Below are positions 1 through 7,669 of a DNA stretch of 32,992 bases, piece after piece (the first letter of the stretch is position 1; each line of letters begins with the position of its first letter). Below the pieces are notes generated by a model, which ran no database searches, was not told the origin of the DNA, and saw only the letters and a program-made list of their open reading frames with translations. Source of the stretch: Cognatishimia sp. GTDB taxonomy: Bacteria > Pseudomonadota > Alphaproteobacteria > Rhodobacterales > Rhodobacteraceae. Location: NCBI GenBank assembly GCA_013215215.1, contig JABSOU010000028.1, positions 1-32,992 on the forward strand, given 5' to 3'. The translations under genes and the position numbers were made by a program.

Positions 1-273
1 GGTCAATGGTGGTGGGACACCGACACCACTGAAATCCCCTTGGGCCAACAAGTCGAGTTCCGCGTCACCTCTGAGGACGTGAACCATGGCCTTGGCATCT
101 ACAACGACGAAATGCGCCTCTTGGTGCAGGTCCAGGCGATGCCGAATTACACCAACTCGATTGTCTATACGTTCGATGAGCCGGGCACCTATCAGATCCT
201 CTGCATGGAGTTCTGCGGCATCGCGCACCACGACATGACCTATGAATTCGAAGTCCTGGAGGCCAGCTCATGA
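1..273 (+). CDS. Heme-copper oxidase/NO reductase subunit II, CuA domain (5' truncated)
   Basis: The frame is open from the first base, so the N-terminus and membrane anchor lie upstream of the window. The visible 90 residues are a periplasmic cupredoxin CuA domain. An upstream His (VNHGLG) and the block CMEFCGIAHHDM supply the CuA ligands His, Cys, Glu carbonyl, Cys, His and Met, all present. The protein would accept electrons from a cytochrome c or cupredoxin and pass them to the subunit I encoded immediately downstream, whose ATG overlaps this stop (ATGA). The short, compact domain resembles subunits II of B-type and NOR-like enzymes more than long A-type CoxB. The family call is firm; the substrate of the complex is discussed under subunit I. 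Confidence 0.9.
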   Translation, partial: GQWWWDTDTTEIPLGQQVEFRVTSEDVNHGLGIYNDEMRLLVQVQAMPNYTNSIVYTFDEPGTYQILCMEFCGIAHHDMTYEFEVLEASS

Positions 274-1715
274 GCGATGCAGTGACTGAACCTGTAGCAC
301 GTCCAGAAAGCGAAGGGGTCATCAAGCTGACCATGCTTTTGGGCGGTGTCGTGTTCCTTTTGATGATGATCTTTGGCCTGATCATGCGCGCAGCGCAGGG
401 CGATCTGATCTATCTGGATCCGACGATCTTTTACCAACTCCTGACGGCTCATGGGGCTGGTATGGTGGGATCGGCGGCCCTCTCGGGCGCTGCGATCCTG
501 TGGTATTTCACCTCGCGCCATGTGCCTCTGCGCACCGGCATTTATATCGCCTTCTTGGGTCTCTTCCTTTTGGGCGTTGTGCTGATCCTCGGGTCGATCT
601 TTATCGGCGGATATGGCGGCGCCTGGACCTTCCTTTATCCGCTGCCTGCCTTGTCTGGTGGCGCATGGGAAGCTGGTGCAGCCGTGGCCTTTATCCTGGG
701 CTATCTCTTTATCGGCGTTGGTTTCCTGCTTTACTACCTAGAGCTCGGCATCCAGATCATCACCCGTTACGGCGGCCTGTTGCGCGGCCTTGGCTGGACC
801 TACCTCTTTGGCGGCTCGGACGAGGACATACCTCCTCCGACCATCATCGCGGCATCGTCTGTTCTGGTGTTCAACACCATCGGGATCGTCTTTGGTGCTG
901 CGGTGATTGCAGCAAGCATCATCAACCTCTTGTTCCCGGGCTTTGAAGTCGATCCGCTGATCGCAAAGAACGCGATCTATTTCTTTGGTCACGTCTTTAT
1001 CAACGCCACCATCTATATGGCTGTCACAGCCGTTTACGAACTGCTGCCCGACTACACAGGCCGCAAATGGAAAACCACACGCCTGTTCGTTGGCGCTTGG
1101 TTCGCGGTCGTTGTGTTCGTGCAGGCGGTTTACTTCCACCACACGCTGCAAGACGTGAATATGCCGGCCTGGACGATGGCTGTTGGCCAGATCATCTCCT
1201 ACTCTTCCGGTGTGCCTTTGATGGGCGTCACGGTCTTCTCCTTGGCGGTCTATATCAAAGGGTCCGGCCTTAAATGGGATCTGCCGATTGCGCTCTTGGT
1301 GCTGGGCACCGTGGGCTGGGGAATCGGCGTTATTCCGGCGATCATCGATGGTATGGTGGCGGTCAATAAGATCCTCCACAACACTATGTGGGTGCCGGGT
1401 CACTTCCACACCTATCTGTTGCTGGGCGAGGTCGCGATGGCCTTTGGCTTTGCCGCTTGGCTGGTCAAAGACAAGGCCCAAGAGGCGATGTCTGGTCTCG
1501 ATAAGCTCTTGCTGCGCGCCTACATCGGCGGCGGTGCAGGTTTTGTCCTGATGTTCCTCTGGTCTGGTGCAGCCTCGATCCCACGTCGCTGGGCAGTCCA
1601 CTATGAGGACTGGCAGCTGCAAAGCCAGCTCGCGAGCCTCTTTGCGCTGGTCGTTGTTCTGGCAACCCTCGGGCTGGTGATCAGCTATGCCCGCGGCCTC
1701 TTGCGGCGCAACTGA
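270..1715 (+). CDS. Heme-copper subunit I lacking the catalytic Tyr; probable CuA-type nitric oxide reductase-like
   Basis: A 481-residue polytopic membrane protein. Aligned by eye to ba3-type subunit I, all metal ligands are present: His61 and His380 for the low-spin heme, His241, His290 and His291 for CuB, and His378 for the high-spin heme in WVPGHFH. In oxygen reductases of the A and B families the first CuB His is followed four residues later by the cross-linked Tyr (GHPxVY). Here the sequence is GHVFIN, giving Asn245. Loss of this Tyr is the hallmark of the NOR-like members of the superfamily. I therefore infer NO reduction to N2O at the cytoplasmic membrane, although automated annotation would say cytochrome c oxidase. 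It starts at the ATGA overlap with subunit II and is followed by a SCO gene, fitting CuA assembly. Exact NOR clade not assigned. Confidence 0.85.
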   Translation: MSDAVTEPVARPESEGVIKLTMLLGGVVFLLMMIFGLIMRAAQGDLIYLDPTIFYQLLTAHGAGMVGSAALSGAAILWYFTSRHVPLRTGIYIAFLGLFLLGVVLILGSIFIGGYGGAWTFLYPLPALSGGAWEAGAAVAFILGYLFIGVGFLLYYLELGIQIITRYGGLLRGLGWTYLFGGSDEDIPPPTIIAASSVLVFNTIGIVFGAAVIAASIINLLFPGFEVDPLIAKNAIYFFGHVFINATIYMAVTAVYELLPDYTGRKWKTTRLFVGAWFAVVVFVQAVYFHHTLQDVNMPAWTMAVGQIISYSSGVPLMGVTVFSLAVYIKGSGLKWDLPIALLVLGTVGWGIGVIPAIIDGMVAVNKILHNTMWVPGHFHTYLLLGEVAMAFGFAAWLVKDKAQEAMSGLDKLLLRAYIGGGAGFVLMFLWSGAASIPRRWAVHYEDWQLQSQLASLFALVVVLATLGLVISYARGLLRRN

Positions 1716-2305
1716 TGCGCGGCGTCCTTTATACACTCGGTGCAGCCCTTCTGGGCTGCGCCACCCTGTGGCAGGCGACCGACGGGTTGCGCGCTGTCAC
1801 AGCCGAAGGTGCACGGCGTGTGTCGGTTGCGCGCAACCCGCGCCCGGTGCCTGCGGTGCCCGTGCAAACCATGCAGGGCGATTGGGTGACCATCGCTGAA
1901 AACGGCCCCGCGCTTGTCGAATTTATCTACACCACCTGTCCGACCATCTGTCAGATCTCGGGCGGAGACTTTGCCGAGCTGCGCGACCAACTGGTTGACG
2001 CGGGTTTGGATATCCCGATGTATTCCCTGAGCTTCGATCCCGAAAACGACGATCTTGAGGCTCTGTTAAACTACGCCGATCTGCATTCTGCCACCGGAGA
2101 CCCTTGGACCGCCGCGCGTCCGCGCGAAGAGGACCTGAAGGGGCTGTTGCGCACCTTTGATGTCACCGTCATCCCCGATAATTGGGGTGGCTATGAGCAC
2201 AATGTTGCGGTGCTTTATATCAACGCCGAGGGCAAATTCGCGGGCGCTTTTGACACCCGCGCCTTTGACCAAATCCAATCAGCCGTCGAAAGCGGCGCGT
2301 CATGA
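1715..2305 (+). CDS. SCO1/SenC family copper chaperone
   Basis: A 196-residue thioredoxin-fold protein with an N-terminal membrane segment (about residues 4-20). That segment includes LLGC at 12-15, which could be a lipobox. The SCO copper site is visible: Cys75 and Cys79 in TCPTIC (CxxxC) and the distal His162 in GGYEHN. SCO proteins deliver copper to, or reduce, the CuA centre of subunit II, which is encoded two genes upstream. The start overlaps the subunit I stop by one base (TGATG), implying translational coupling. The length is normal for the family. Dedicated maturation of the upstream CuA subunit is the likely role. Confidence 0.9.
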   Translation: MRGVLYTLGAALLGCATLWQATDGLRAVTAEGARRVSVARNPRPVPAVPVQTMQGDWVTIAENGPALVEFIYTTCPTICQISGGDFAELRDQLVDAGLDIPMYSLSFDPENDDLEALLNYADLHSATGDPWTAARPREEDLKGLLRTFDVTVIPDNWGGYEHNVAVLYINAEGKFAGAFDTRAFDQIQSAVESGAS

Positions 2306-2871
2306 TGCGTTGGGGATTGTCAGCAGCCGCCTTTGCCTTGGCCTGCGGCGCGCAGCTTTGGGTGGCGGCCGATCCGGTCATCCACATGCTGGTGCAAATT
2401 CCTTTGCTTGCGATCTGCGGTTGGCTCTTGCCTCTGGCGCGGTGGGAGGTTCCAAAAGAGGCCGTTGGCGCGGTGCTGATCCTTGCGCTGGTTGTTGGTG
2501 CGATCTGGATGCTGCCGCGCTCGCTGGATGCGGCGCTGATCACATGGCAGGGCCACGTCGCGAAATTCGTGACGATACCGCTTTTCTTTGGCCTACCACT
2601 CGCGCTGGTCTGGCGGCATCTTGGACCCATCATCAAGGGTTTCCTGAAATGTCAGTCGATCTCGATGCTGCTGTTTCTGGGCTTTCTCTACACCCACGCG
2701 CCGGTGCGCATCTGTAATTCCTATCTTGTCGACGATCAGGTCCGCCTCGGACATGGCTTCGCGCTTGCTGCGCTCGCCCTCGTGATCCTTTGGCTCATCC
2801 CAGTCTTCGCAAGCCCGTCAAACCGCGAAACGAAAGGTAAGTTTCATGAGTTTTCTCACATCCGTCACTAA
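2302..2871 (+). CDS. Polytopic membrane protein of unknown function, possible oxidase assembly factor
   Basis: A 189-residue protein with five to six hydrophobic segments, starting at the ATG that overlaps the SCO stop (a second ATG follows at once). The early segment carrying VIHML followed by a proline and aliphatic run recalls the HML motifs of the CtaG (caa3-type) assembly factors, but the protein is shorter and I cannot establish homology. There is a Cys in the central part (FLKCQS) and another in RICNSY. Its place between a SCO gene and a nitrite-family channel gene, with overlaps on both sides, makes it part of the same operon. A maturation or accessory role for the NOR-like complex is an inference from position only. 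Confidence 0.6.
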   Translation: MMRWGLSAAAFALACGAQLWVAADPVIHMLVQIPLLAICGWLLPLARWEVPKEAVGAVLILALVVGAIWMLPRSLDAALITWQGHVAKFVTIPLFFGLPLALVWRHLGPIIKGFLKCQSISMLLFLGFLYTHAPVRICNSYLVDDQVRLGHGFALAALALVILWLIPVFASPSNRETKGKFHEFSHIRH

Positions 2872-3628
2872 TTTCGCCAATACGGCCGTTGCAAAGCGGG
2901 ACCATCTGGCGAGCGACTCCCTAGGCTTTTTCGTCCTCGCCATGATGGCCGGAGCCTACGTCGGCCTTGGCATTCTGTTGATCTTTTCTGTGGGGCAGGG
3001 CGTGGATCCCGGTATTCGCCCCGTCGTCATGGGCGCGAGTTTTGGAATCGCGCTGATCCTCGTGATTTTCGCGGGATCCGAGCTTTATACCGGCCACACG
3101 ATGTATATGACGATGGGGTTGATGACAGGCCGCACCGGTGTCTCGGATCTTTTGCGCTGCTGGCTGACCTCTTGGGGTGGCAACCTTGTTGGAGCCGCGT
3201 TCTTGGCGATCCTTTTTGTCTATGGCGGCGGCGGCTTGGTCCTTGGGTCTGAAGACAGCCTTTTGCACAAGGTCGCGGCCAAAAAGATGAACGCAGAGGG
3301 CATGCATCTGTTCCTCAATGGTATCCTCTGCAACTGGCTGGTGTGCCTCGCGATCTGGACCGGATCCCGCGTACAAAACGAGATGGCGCGGATCGCGATT
3401 ATCTGGTTCTGCCTCTATGCCTTTATCGCTGCGGGATTTGAGCATTCTGTTGCCAATATGACCGTCTTCTCGGTGTCCCTGCTGTCCGAACATTCCGACA
3501 AGATCACCCTGATGGGGGCCTTGCGCAATCTGGCCTATGTGTCGGCGGGGAACGCCGTTGCTGGGGCCGGGATCATGGGGATCGGCTATTGGGTCGCGGC
3601 AGGACGCCCGAAAGGAGAGGCTGCTTGA
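2846..3628 (+). CDS. Formate/nitrite transporter family channel (NirC-like)
   Basis: A 260-residue pentameric-type channel protein of the FNT family with six predicted membrane helices. Family signatures seen: ELYTGHTM (Asn of the usual TGNTM replaced by His), GILCNWLVCLAIW, and GFEHSVANM, whose His200 matches the conserved pore histidine. The start ATG lies inside the 3' end of the preceding gene and has an AAAGGTAAG ribosome site. FNT members carry formate, nitrite or hydrosulfide; given the NOR-like enzyme, hemoglobin and NsrR-like site nearby, nitrite is the best guess. The length is usual for FocA/NirC. Substrate cannot be settled from sequence alone. Confidence 0.85.
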   Translation: MSFLTSVTNFANTAVAKRDHLASDSLGFFVLAMMAGAYVGLGILLIFSVGQGVDPGIRPVVMGASFGIALILVIFAGSELYTGHTMYMTMGLMTGRTGVSDLLRCWLTSWGGNLVGAAFLAILFVYGGGGLVLGSEDSLLHKVAAKKMNAEGMHLFLNGILCNWLVCLAIWTGSRVQNEMARIAIIWFCLYAFIAAGFEHSVANMTVFSVSLLSEHSDKITLMGALRNLAYVSAGNAVAGAGIMGIGYWVAAGRPKGEAA

Positions 3629-3629
3629 C

Positions 3630-4073
3630 TTAGTGTGGCTGCTCGTTGCGCGAATGACGCGCGAGCAGCACATGACCGGCCGAGATCAAAAGCAAGAACT
3701 TGGCGAACTCGGCCACAACAAAGATCAAATGAAGGTGGCTTTCCTCTGGAGTGCCGCCTGTCGCAATAAGATCCGAGCGTGCCTCTAATGCAGGCTGCCA
3801 AATGAACTGCTGAACCGCCAGCAAAACCACGGCCACGGCGAGCGTCCATGTTAGACGTACACGGCCAAATAGCAGCACGACAATCAAACCCGCCGCGATG
3901 GCCAGTTCCGCGATGCCAAGCCACGCGAATTGGGCCCGCCCGACCTGCAATAACTCCGCCGTCGTCAGGCTCTGGACCTGAAATTTTGCGGGGGCCGCGA
4001 TGATATTTCCGCCCAAGGCCACACCGGCCCACAAGAGCGTCAAAGTCGGAGCAAGGGTTGCGAAACGCTGCAT
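3630..4073 (-). CDS. Four-helix membrane protein of unknown function
   Basis: A 147-residue protein, predicted to cross the membrane four times, with a His-rich loop (ESHLHL) before the last helix and a charged C-terminus. The frame is open further upstream to 4166, but I chose the ATG at 4073 because AAAGGTG lies directly before it; the upstream extension would cover the divergent promoter region. It converges tail to tail with the FNT gene (one base between them) and is divergent from the cytochrome c gene at 4178. The NsrR-like palindrome lies in the shared upstream region. I do not recognise the family with certainty. Confidence 0.65.
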   Translation of the reverse strand: MQRFATLAPTLTLLWAGVALGGNIIAAPAKFQVQSLTTAELLQVGRAQFAWLGIAELAIAAGLIVVLLFGRVRLTWTLAVAVVLLAVQQFIWQPALEARSDLIATGGTPEESHLHLIFVVAEFAKFLLLISAGHVLLARHSRNEQPH

Positions 4074-4116
4074 CAGATCACCTTTCATTTGGTGATTTTC
4101 TCCTATGTGACAAAAT

Positions 4117-4133
4117 ATGCAATTTAAATGCAA
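4117..4133. promoter_or_regulatory. NsrR-like operator in divergent promoter region
   Basis: The sequence ATGCAATTTAAATGCAA has two TGCA arms centred on 4125 and is nearly palindromic. It matches the recalled NsrR pattern ATGCATTTnAAATGCAT at all but two positions (4122 and 4133). NsrR is an NO-sensing Fe-S repressor of the Rrf2 family. The site sits 45-61 bases upstream of the cytochrome c start and 44-60 bases upstream of the divergent membrane protein start, so it could control both. No nsrR gene is in the window. The match is by eye, without a scored matrix. Confidence 0.5.
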
Positions 4134-4177
4134 AATATAAGGAATAGACCGAAGAGGTAACAGCAAAGGAGTGATTC

Positions 4178-4540
4178 ATGCTTCGTTTTCCACTTATTGC
4201 AGCCGCCTTCATCGCGGTCGGCGCGACTGCGCAAGCAGAGGGTGATGCGGCCCTAGGAGAGAAAGTGTTCCGGAAATGCGCAGCCTGCCACAGCGCTGAC
4301 CCAGAAGCGCGCAAACCAGGACCACATCTGCAAGCGATTTCTGTTCGTCCAGCGGCGGCGGTTGAGGGCTTTCGCTACTCCTCCGCGATGAAAGACTCAG
4401 GCCTCGTCTGGGATGATGAAACGCTTCGGGCGTTCCTGGCGGATCCAAAAGGCACCGTACCTCGCACCAAAATGGCCTTCCCGGGTCTGCGCAAAGACGA
4501 AGATCTGGACAACATCATCGCATATTTGAAAGGGCTCTAA
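4178..4540 (+). CDS. Periplasmic class I c-type cytochrome
   Basis: A 120-residue protein with a Sec signal peptide (about residues 1-20, cleavage after AQA) and one heme c site, Cys34-Cys37-His38 (CAACH). Met99 in TKMAF is the likely axial ligand, followed by the usual C-terminal helix ending IAYLKGL. This is the cytochrome c2/c550 fold of small electron carriers. A good AAAGGAG precedes the ATG. As the first gene of the run that leads into the hemoglobin and cbb3 genes, it may be the electron donor for the cbb3 oxidase or the NOR-like enzyme. The usual GPNL after the heme is GPHL here. Confidence 0.88.
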   Translation: MLRFPLIAAAFIAVGATAQAEGDAALGEKVFRKCAACHSADPEARKPGPHLQAISVRPAAAVEGFRYSSAMKDSGLVWDDETLRAFLADPKGTVPRTKMAFPGLRKDEDLDNIIAYLKGL

Positions 4541-4541
4541 A

Positions 4542-4964
4542 TTGGGCATTCAGAAATTCCCCATCACCGAAGAACAAATCGATGCTTTGGTCACGGAATT
4601 TTATGCGCGCGTGCGCAGGGATCCGGACATTGGCCCGGTTTTCCTGCGCGCAATCGGCACAGACGGTGAAATTTGGCGTCATCACGAGGCGAAAATCGCG
4701 TCTTTTTGGCGCAACTCAATGGAGATAGATCGCAGCTTCTCGGGCAATCCTATGCTTAAACATTTGGCCAACAACGACATTTTGCCAGAGCAGTTTCCGA
4801 TCTGGCTTGGCATCTTTGAACAAACCGCGCACGACGTTTTACCTGAAGCAACAGCTCAAAGCATTGTCGCCCTTGCAAACCGAATTGGCGAAAGCCTGCA
4901 ATTCGGCCTGGTGCAATTCAGAAAACCTCAGGAAGGCCCGCCCGCTTTGAAGCCGGCGGTGTGA
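4542..4964 (+). CDS. Group III truncated hemoglobin
   Basis: A 140-residue 2-on-2 globin. Group III features seen: the early FYxRVRxDPxIGPVF block, a tryptophan-rich middle (EIWRHHEAKIASFW), and the proximal His74 in GNPMLKH. The start is a TTG one base after the cytochrome c stop, with AGGG about eight bases upstream; no ATG gives a complete globin. Group III globins bind O2 and NO, and some take part in NO or nitrite stress responses. Placement directly behind a cytochrome c and an NsrR-like site supports an NO-related role, which is inference. Confidence 0.88.
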   Translation: MGIQKFPITEEQIDALVTEFYARVRRDPDIGPVFLRAIGTDGEIWRHHEAKIASFWRNSMEIDRSFSGNPMLKHLANNDILPEQFPIWLGIFEQTAHDVLPEATAQSIVALANRIGESLQFGLVQFRKPQEGPPALKPAV

Positions 4965-5000
4965 CCCAAGGTCTCATTCAAAAAATACAATGGTGGTTTC

Positions 5001-5753
5001 ATGGAACTGACCGAACATCTTAGAAAACCGGCGCGTCACATAGACGAGCGGTCTGGCATCGTCGTGTTGCGCTGGCTTGAGGCCGGCTGGGCCGATTTTC
5101 GGGCGCATTTTGCGCGCTCGGTCCTGACCGGGCTTGCGCTTGCGGCGATCGGCTGGGGCATCGCTTTGGGCCTTGGTGCAATTGGTCAGGGGTGGATGAT
5201 CCTGCCGGTGATTGCAGCGGCGATGATGCTTGGGCCGATGGCCACTGTTGGCCTCTATCGCGTCAGCCGCCGTCGGGCGGGGCTTGGCGGTGGAGGTATT
5301 GCTGCCCCGGGTCAGATCTTTCTGGTGAGCGTCGTGATGATGGTGCTGGCTCTGGCCTGGATCCGCTCGGCCACCTTGCTCTTTGCTGTCTTCTTCGGTC
5401 TGCGTCCCTTTGCCGGTTTCGCCGAGACCCTCATGACCATGTTTACCACGCCCTCGGGCATTGGCCTGTTCCTCGTCGGATCTGCCGTTGGAGGCCTATT
5501 CGCAGCGCTCGGTTTCGCCGTCGCCGCCTATTCCCTCCCAATGCTCGTGCACCGCGACATTGACGGGTTCTCGGCTATGGCGCTCAGCTTTAACGCCTCG
5601 ACCCAGAACTTCCGCCTCTCTGTGATGTGGGGCGCGACGGTGACCGTCTTGATCGGCATCAGCCTCGCCACCGGCCTCATCGCTTTAATCCCGATCTTCC
5701 CGCTCTTGGGCTATGCCACCTGGCACGCCTATGCAGACCTCTTTGAAAGCTGA
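5001..5753 (+). CDS. DUF2189 family integral membrane protein
   Basis: A 250-residue protein with about six hydrophobic segments, a charged N-terminus and the DUF2189 look: a WLEAGWADF region before helix 1, a glycine/arginine cytoplasmic loop (RVSRRRAGLGGGG), and the conserved LPMLVHRDID segment late in the protein. No enzymatic residues can be pointed to. DUF2189 proteins are often found in alphaproteobacterial respiratory and NO-response neighbourhoods. It begins 36 bases after the hemoglobin stop and is followed six bases from its end by the DUF1971 gene, consistent with one transcript. Function unknown. Confidence 0.78.
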   Translation: MELTEHLRKPARHIDERSGIVVLRWLEAGWADFRAHFARSVLTGLALAAIGWGIALGLGAIGQGWMILPVIAAAMMLGPMATVGLYRVSRRRAGLGGGGIAAPGQIFLVSVVMMVLALAWIRSATLLFAVFFGLRPFAGFAETLMTMFTTPSGIGLFLVGSAVGGLFAALGFAVAAYSLPMLVHRDIDGFSAMALSFNASTQNFRLSVMWGATVTVLIGISLATGLIALIPIFPLLGYATWHAYADLFES

Positions 5754-5757
5754 TCTC

Positions 5758-6051
5758 ATGACTGACTTCCCTCAGACCCTGACCAAATATTCTGAATCCC
5801 CTGAGTTCACACAAGACACGATCCCACTGGCGCTGCGCCGCGATCACTACACCAAAGATGGCGTTTGGGGCAAAATCGTCGTTACAGAGGGCGAGCTGCT
5901 TTACCTGCGCGAAGACCTTCCGGCGCAGGTCGTGACCGCCACGAAACCTGCAACGATCTTCCCGACCGAGCCGCATTCTGTGTCGCCCCGCGGCAACGTG
6001 CGCTTCAAGGTCGAGTTTTATCGCGACGATGCAGAAGGAAGCCTGCAATGA
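5758..6051 (+). CDS. DUF1971 (TehB/YeaR-like) cupin-type small protein
   Basis: A 97-residue protein with the DUF1971 signature: PEFTxDTIPLALRRDH near residues 15-28, GVWGKIVV, EPHSVSP, and the terminal VRFKVEFYR. The fold is a small beta barrel. The ATG at 5758 follows the DUF2189 stop closely; a longer upstream frame would overlap that gene without reason. E. coli YeaR, of the same family, is induced by nitrate and NO, which fits this neighbourhood. The stop overlaps the ccoN start (ATGA), so it is translationally coupled to the oxidase genes. Biochemical role unknown. Confidence 0.82.
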   Translation: MTDFPQTLTKYSESPEFTQDTIPLALRRDHYTKDGVWGKIVVTEGELLYLREDLPAQVVTATKPATIFPTEPHSVSPRGNVRFKVEFYRDDAEGSLQ

Positions 6052-7664
6052 CCCGGATTATAAAAAGCTATGTCCTGCTGGCGGCGACCTTCGCAATCCT
6101 GGCGCTCGGGGTCTCGATCCTCGGCTTTGGGCGCGACGGGGCCTATATTTTTCACGGCTGGCTGATTGCCTTGGCCGCGGGTTGGGCGCTGATGTGGCAG
6201 CTCAATAAAGTCACGGATCCCGAGCCTGAGATCCCCTTGGAATACAAGGATGACGTCATCAAATGGGGCGTTTTGGCCTGTTTCGCATGGGGCGTGATTG
6301 GCTTTACGGTTGGTGACATCCTCGCCTGGCAGCTGGCGATCCCAAGCCTCAACGGCGATATGTCCTGGTCCAACTTCGGCCGTATCCGCCCGATCCATAC
6401 CACGGCTGTGATCTTTGGCTTTGGCGGCAACGCTCTGATTGCGACGTCATTCTATGTGGTACAGCGTACCTCGCGCGCGCGGCTCGCCAGCGAGATCCTG
6501 CCGTGGCTGGTTTTTGGTGGCTACAACCTCTTTGTTCTGCTCGCGGTCACCGGCTATCCCTTTGGCATCACCCAGTCCAAAGAATACGCCGAGCCTGAAT
6601 GGTACGCCGACCTCGTGCTGCTCTTTGCCTGGGTTGCTTACCTCTACCTCTATATGAAGACGCTGGCCCGCCGTGCGGAGCCGCATATCTATGTGGCGAA
6701 CTGGTGTTACCTTGGCTTCATCGTCGTCATTGCGATGCTGCATGTGGTCAATAACCTCGCGGTGCCAGTGTCCATCGACGTGCCGAAATCCTACCCGCTC
6801 TTTGCGGGCGTTCAGGACGCGATGACCCAATGGTGGTACGGCCACAACGCGGTTGGCTTCCTCTTGACCGCAGGCTTCCTTGGCATGATGTATTACTTTC
6901 TGCCCAAGGCCGCGGGGCGTCCGATCTATAGCTATCGCATGTCCATTCTGGGGTTTTGGGGGATTACCTTTCTCTACCTCTGGGCCGGCTCTCACCACCT
7001 GCATTACACGGCGCTGCCCGATTGGGTGCAGTATCTGGGCATGACCATGTCGATCATCCTCTTGGTGCCAAGTTGGGGGTCGGTGTTCAACGGTCTGCTG
7101 ACGCTGAATGGCGCGTGGGACAAAGTCCGCACCGATCCGGCGATCCGCTTTATGATGGTGGCGATGCTGTTCTATGGCCTCGCGACCTTCGAGGGCTCCT
7201 TCCTCGCGATCCGCCCTGTGAATACGCTGAGCCACTATACCGACTGGACCGTGGGCCACGTACATGCAGGCGCGCTGGGCTGGGTGGCCTTCATCACCTT
7301 TGGCGCAATGTACAATATGGTGCCCTGGGTCTGGAAACGCGATGGGGTCTATTCCCTGCGTCTCGAGGCTTGGCACTTCTGGCTCGCTCTGGGCGGCACG
7401 CTGATCTATGTCGCCGCGATGTGGAACAGCGGCATCACGCAATCGCTGATGTGGCAGACCTACCAGCCATCCGGTGCCTTCACCTATGCCTTTATCGACA
7501 CTGTCGAGACGATGATCCCTTACTATTGGATGCGCGCAATTGGCGGCTTCCTCTACCTCTTGGGCGCGCTGATTGGCTCTTACAATATCTACATGACCGT
7601 GCGCGGTGCCCATCTGCCTGACGAAGGCGCGGACGCCAAACCACTGGCCGTTGCGGCGGAGTAA
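6048..7664 (+). CDS. ccoN: cbb3-type cytochrome c oxidase subunit I (CcoN)
   Basis: The 538-residue catalytic subunit of the high-affinity cbb3 oxidase, with about 12 membrane helices. Visible ligands are His117 (IRPIHT) and His406 for the low-spin heme b, His266 (WWYGHN), His316 and His317 (AGSHHLHY) for CuB, and His404 (VGHVHAG) for heme b3. Aromatic residues precede the HH pair in FLYLWAG, where C-family oxidases keep their catalytic Tyr. I start at the ATG overlapping the DUF1971 stop; the frame is open upstream but that part is the DUF1971 gene. It reduces O2 to water with proton pumping. No FNR-type site or promoter gap lies directly upstream. Confidence 0.97.
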   Translation: MTRIIKSYVLLAATFAILALGVSILGFGRDGAYIFHGWLIALAAGWALMWQLNKVTDPEPEIPLEYKDDVIKWGVLACFAWGVIGFTVGDILAWQLAIPSLNGDMSWSNFGRIRPIHTTAVIFGFGGNALIATSFYVVQRTSRARLASEILPWLVFGGYNLFVLLAVTGYPFGITQSKEYAEPEWYADLVLLFAWVAYLYLYMKTLARRAEPHIYVANWCYLGFIVVIAMLHVVNNLAVPVSIDVPKSYPLFAGVQDAMTQWWYGHNAVGFLLTAGFLGMMYYFLPKAAGRPIYSYRMSILGFWGITFLYLWAGSHHLHYTALPDWVQYLGMTMSIILLVPSWGSVFNGLLTLNGAWDKVRTDPAIRFMMVAMLFYGLATFEGSFLAIRPVNTLSHYTDWTVGHVHAGALGWVAFITFGAMYNMVPWVWKRDGVYSLRLEAWHFWLALGGTLIYVAAMWNSGITQSLMWQTYQPSGAFTYAFIDTVETMIPYYWMRAIGGFLYLLGALIGSYNIYMTVRGAHLPDEGADAKPLAVAAE

Positions 7665-7669
7665 CTACG

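Noticed and set aside
270..1715. Ordinary aa3 or ba3 oxygen reductase subunit I
   Set aside because: The GHPxVY motif is replaced by GHVFIN, so the Tyr required by A and B family O2 reductases is missing at its place.
6447..7613. 388-residue minus-strand open frame inside ccoN
   Set aside because: It is antisense to highly conserved oxidase helices, with composition typical of antisense shadows.
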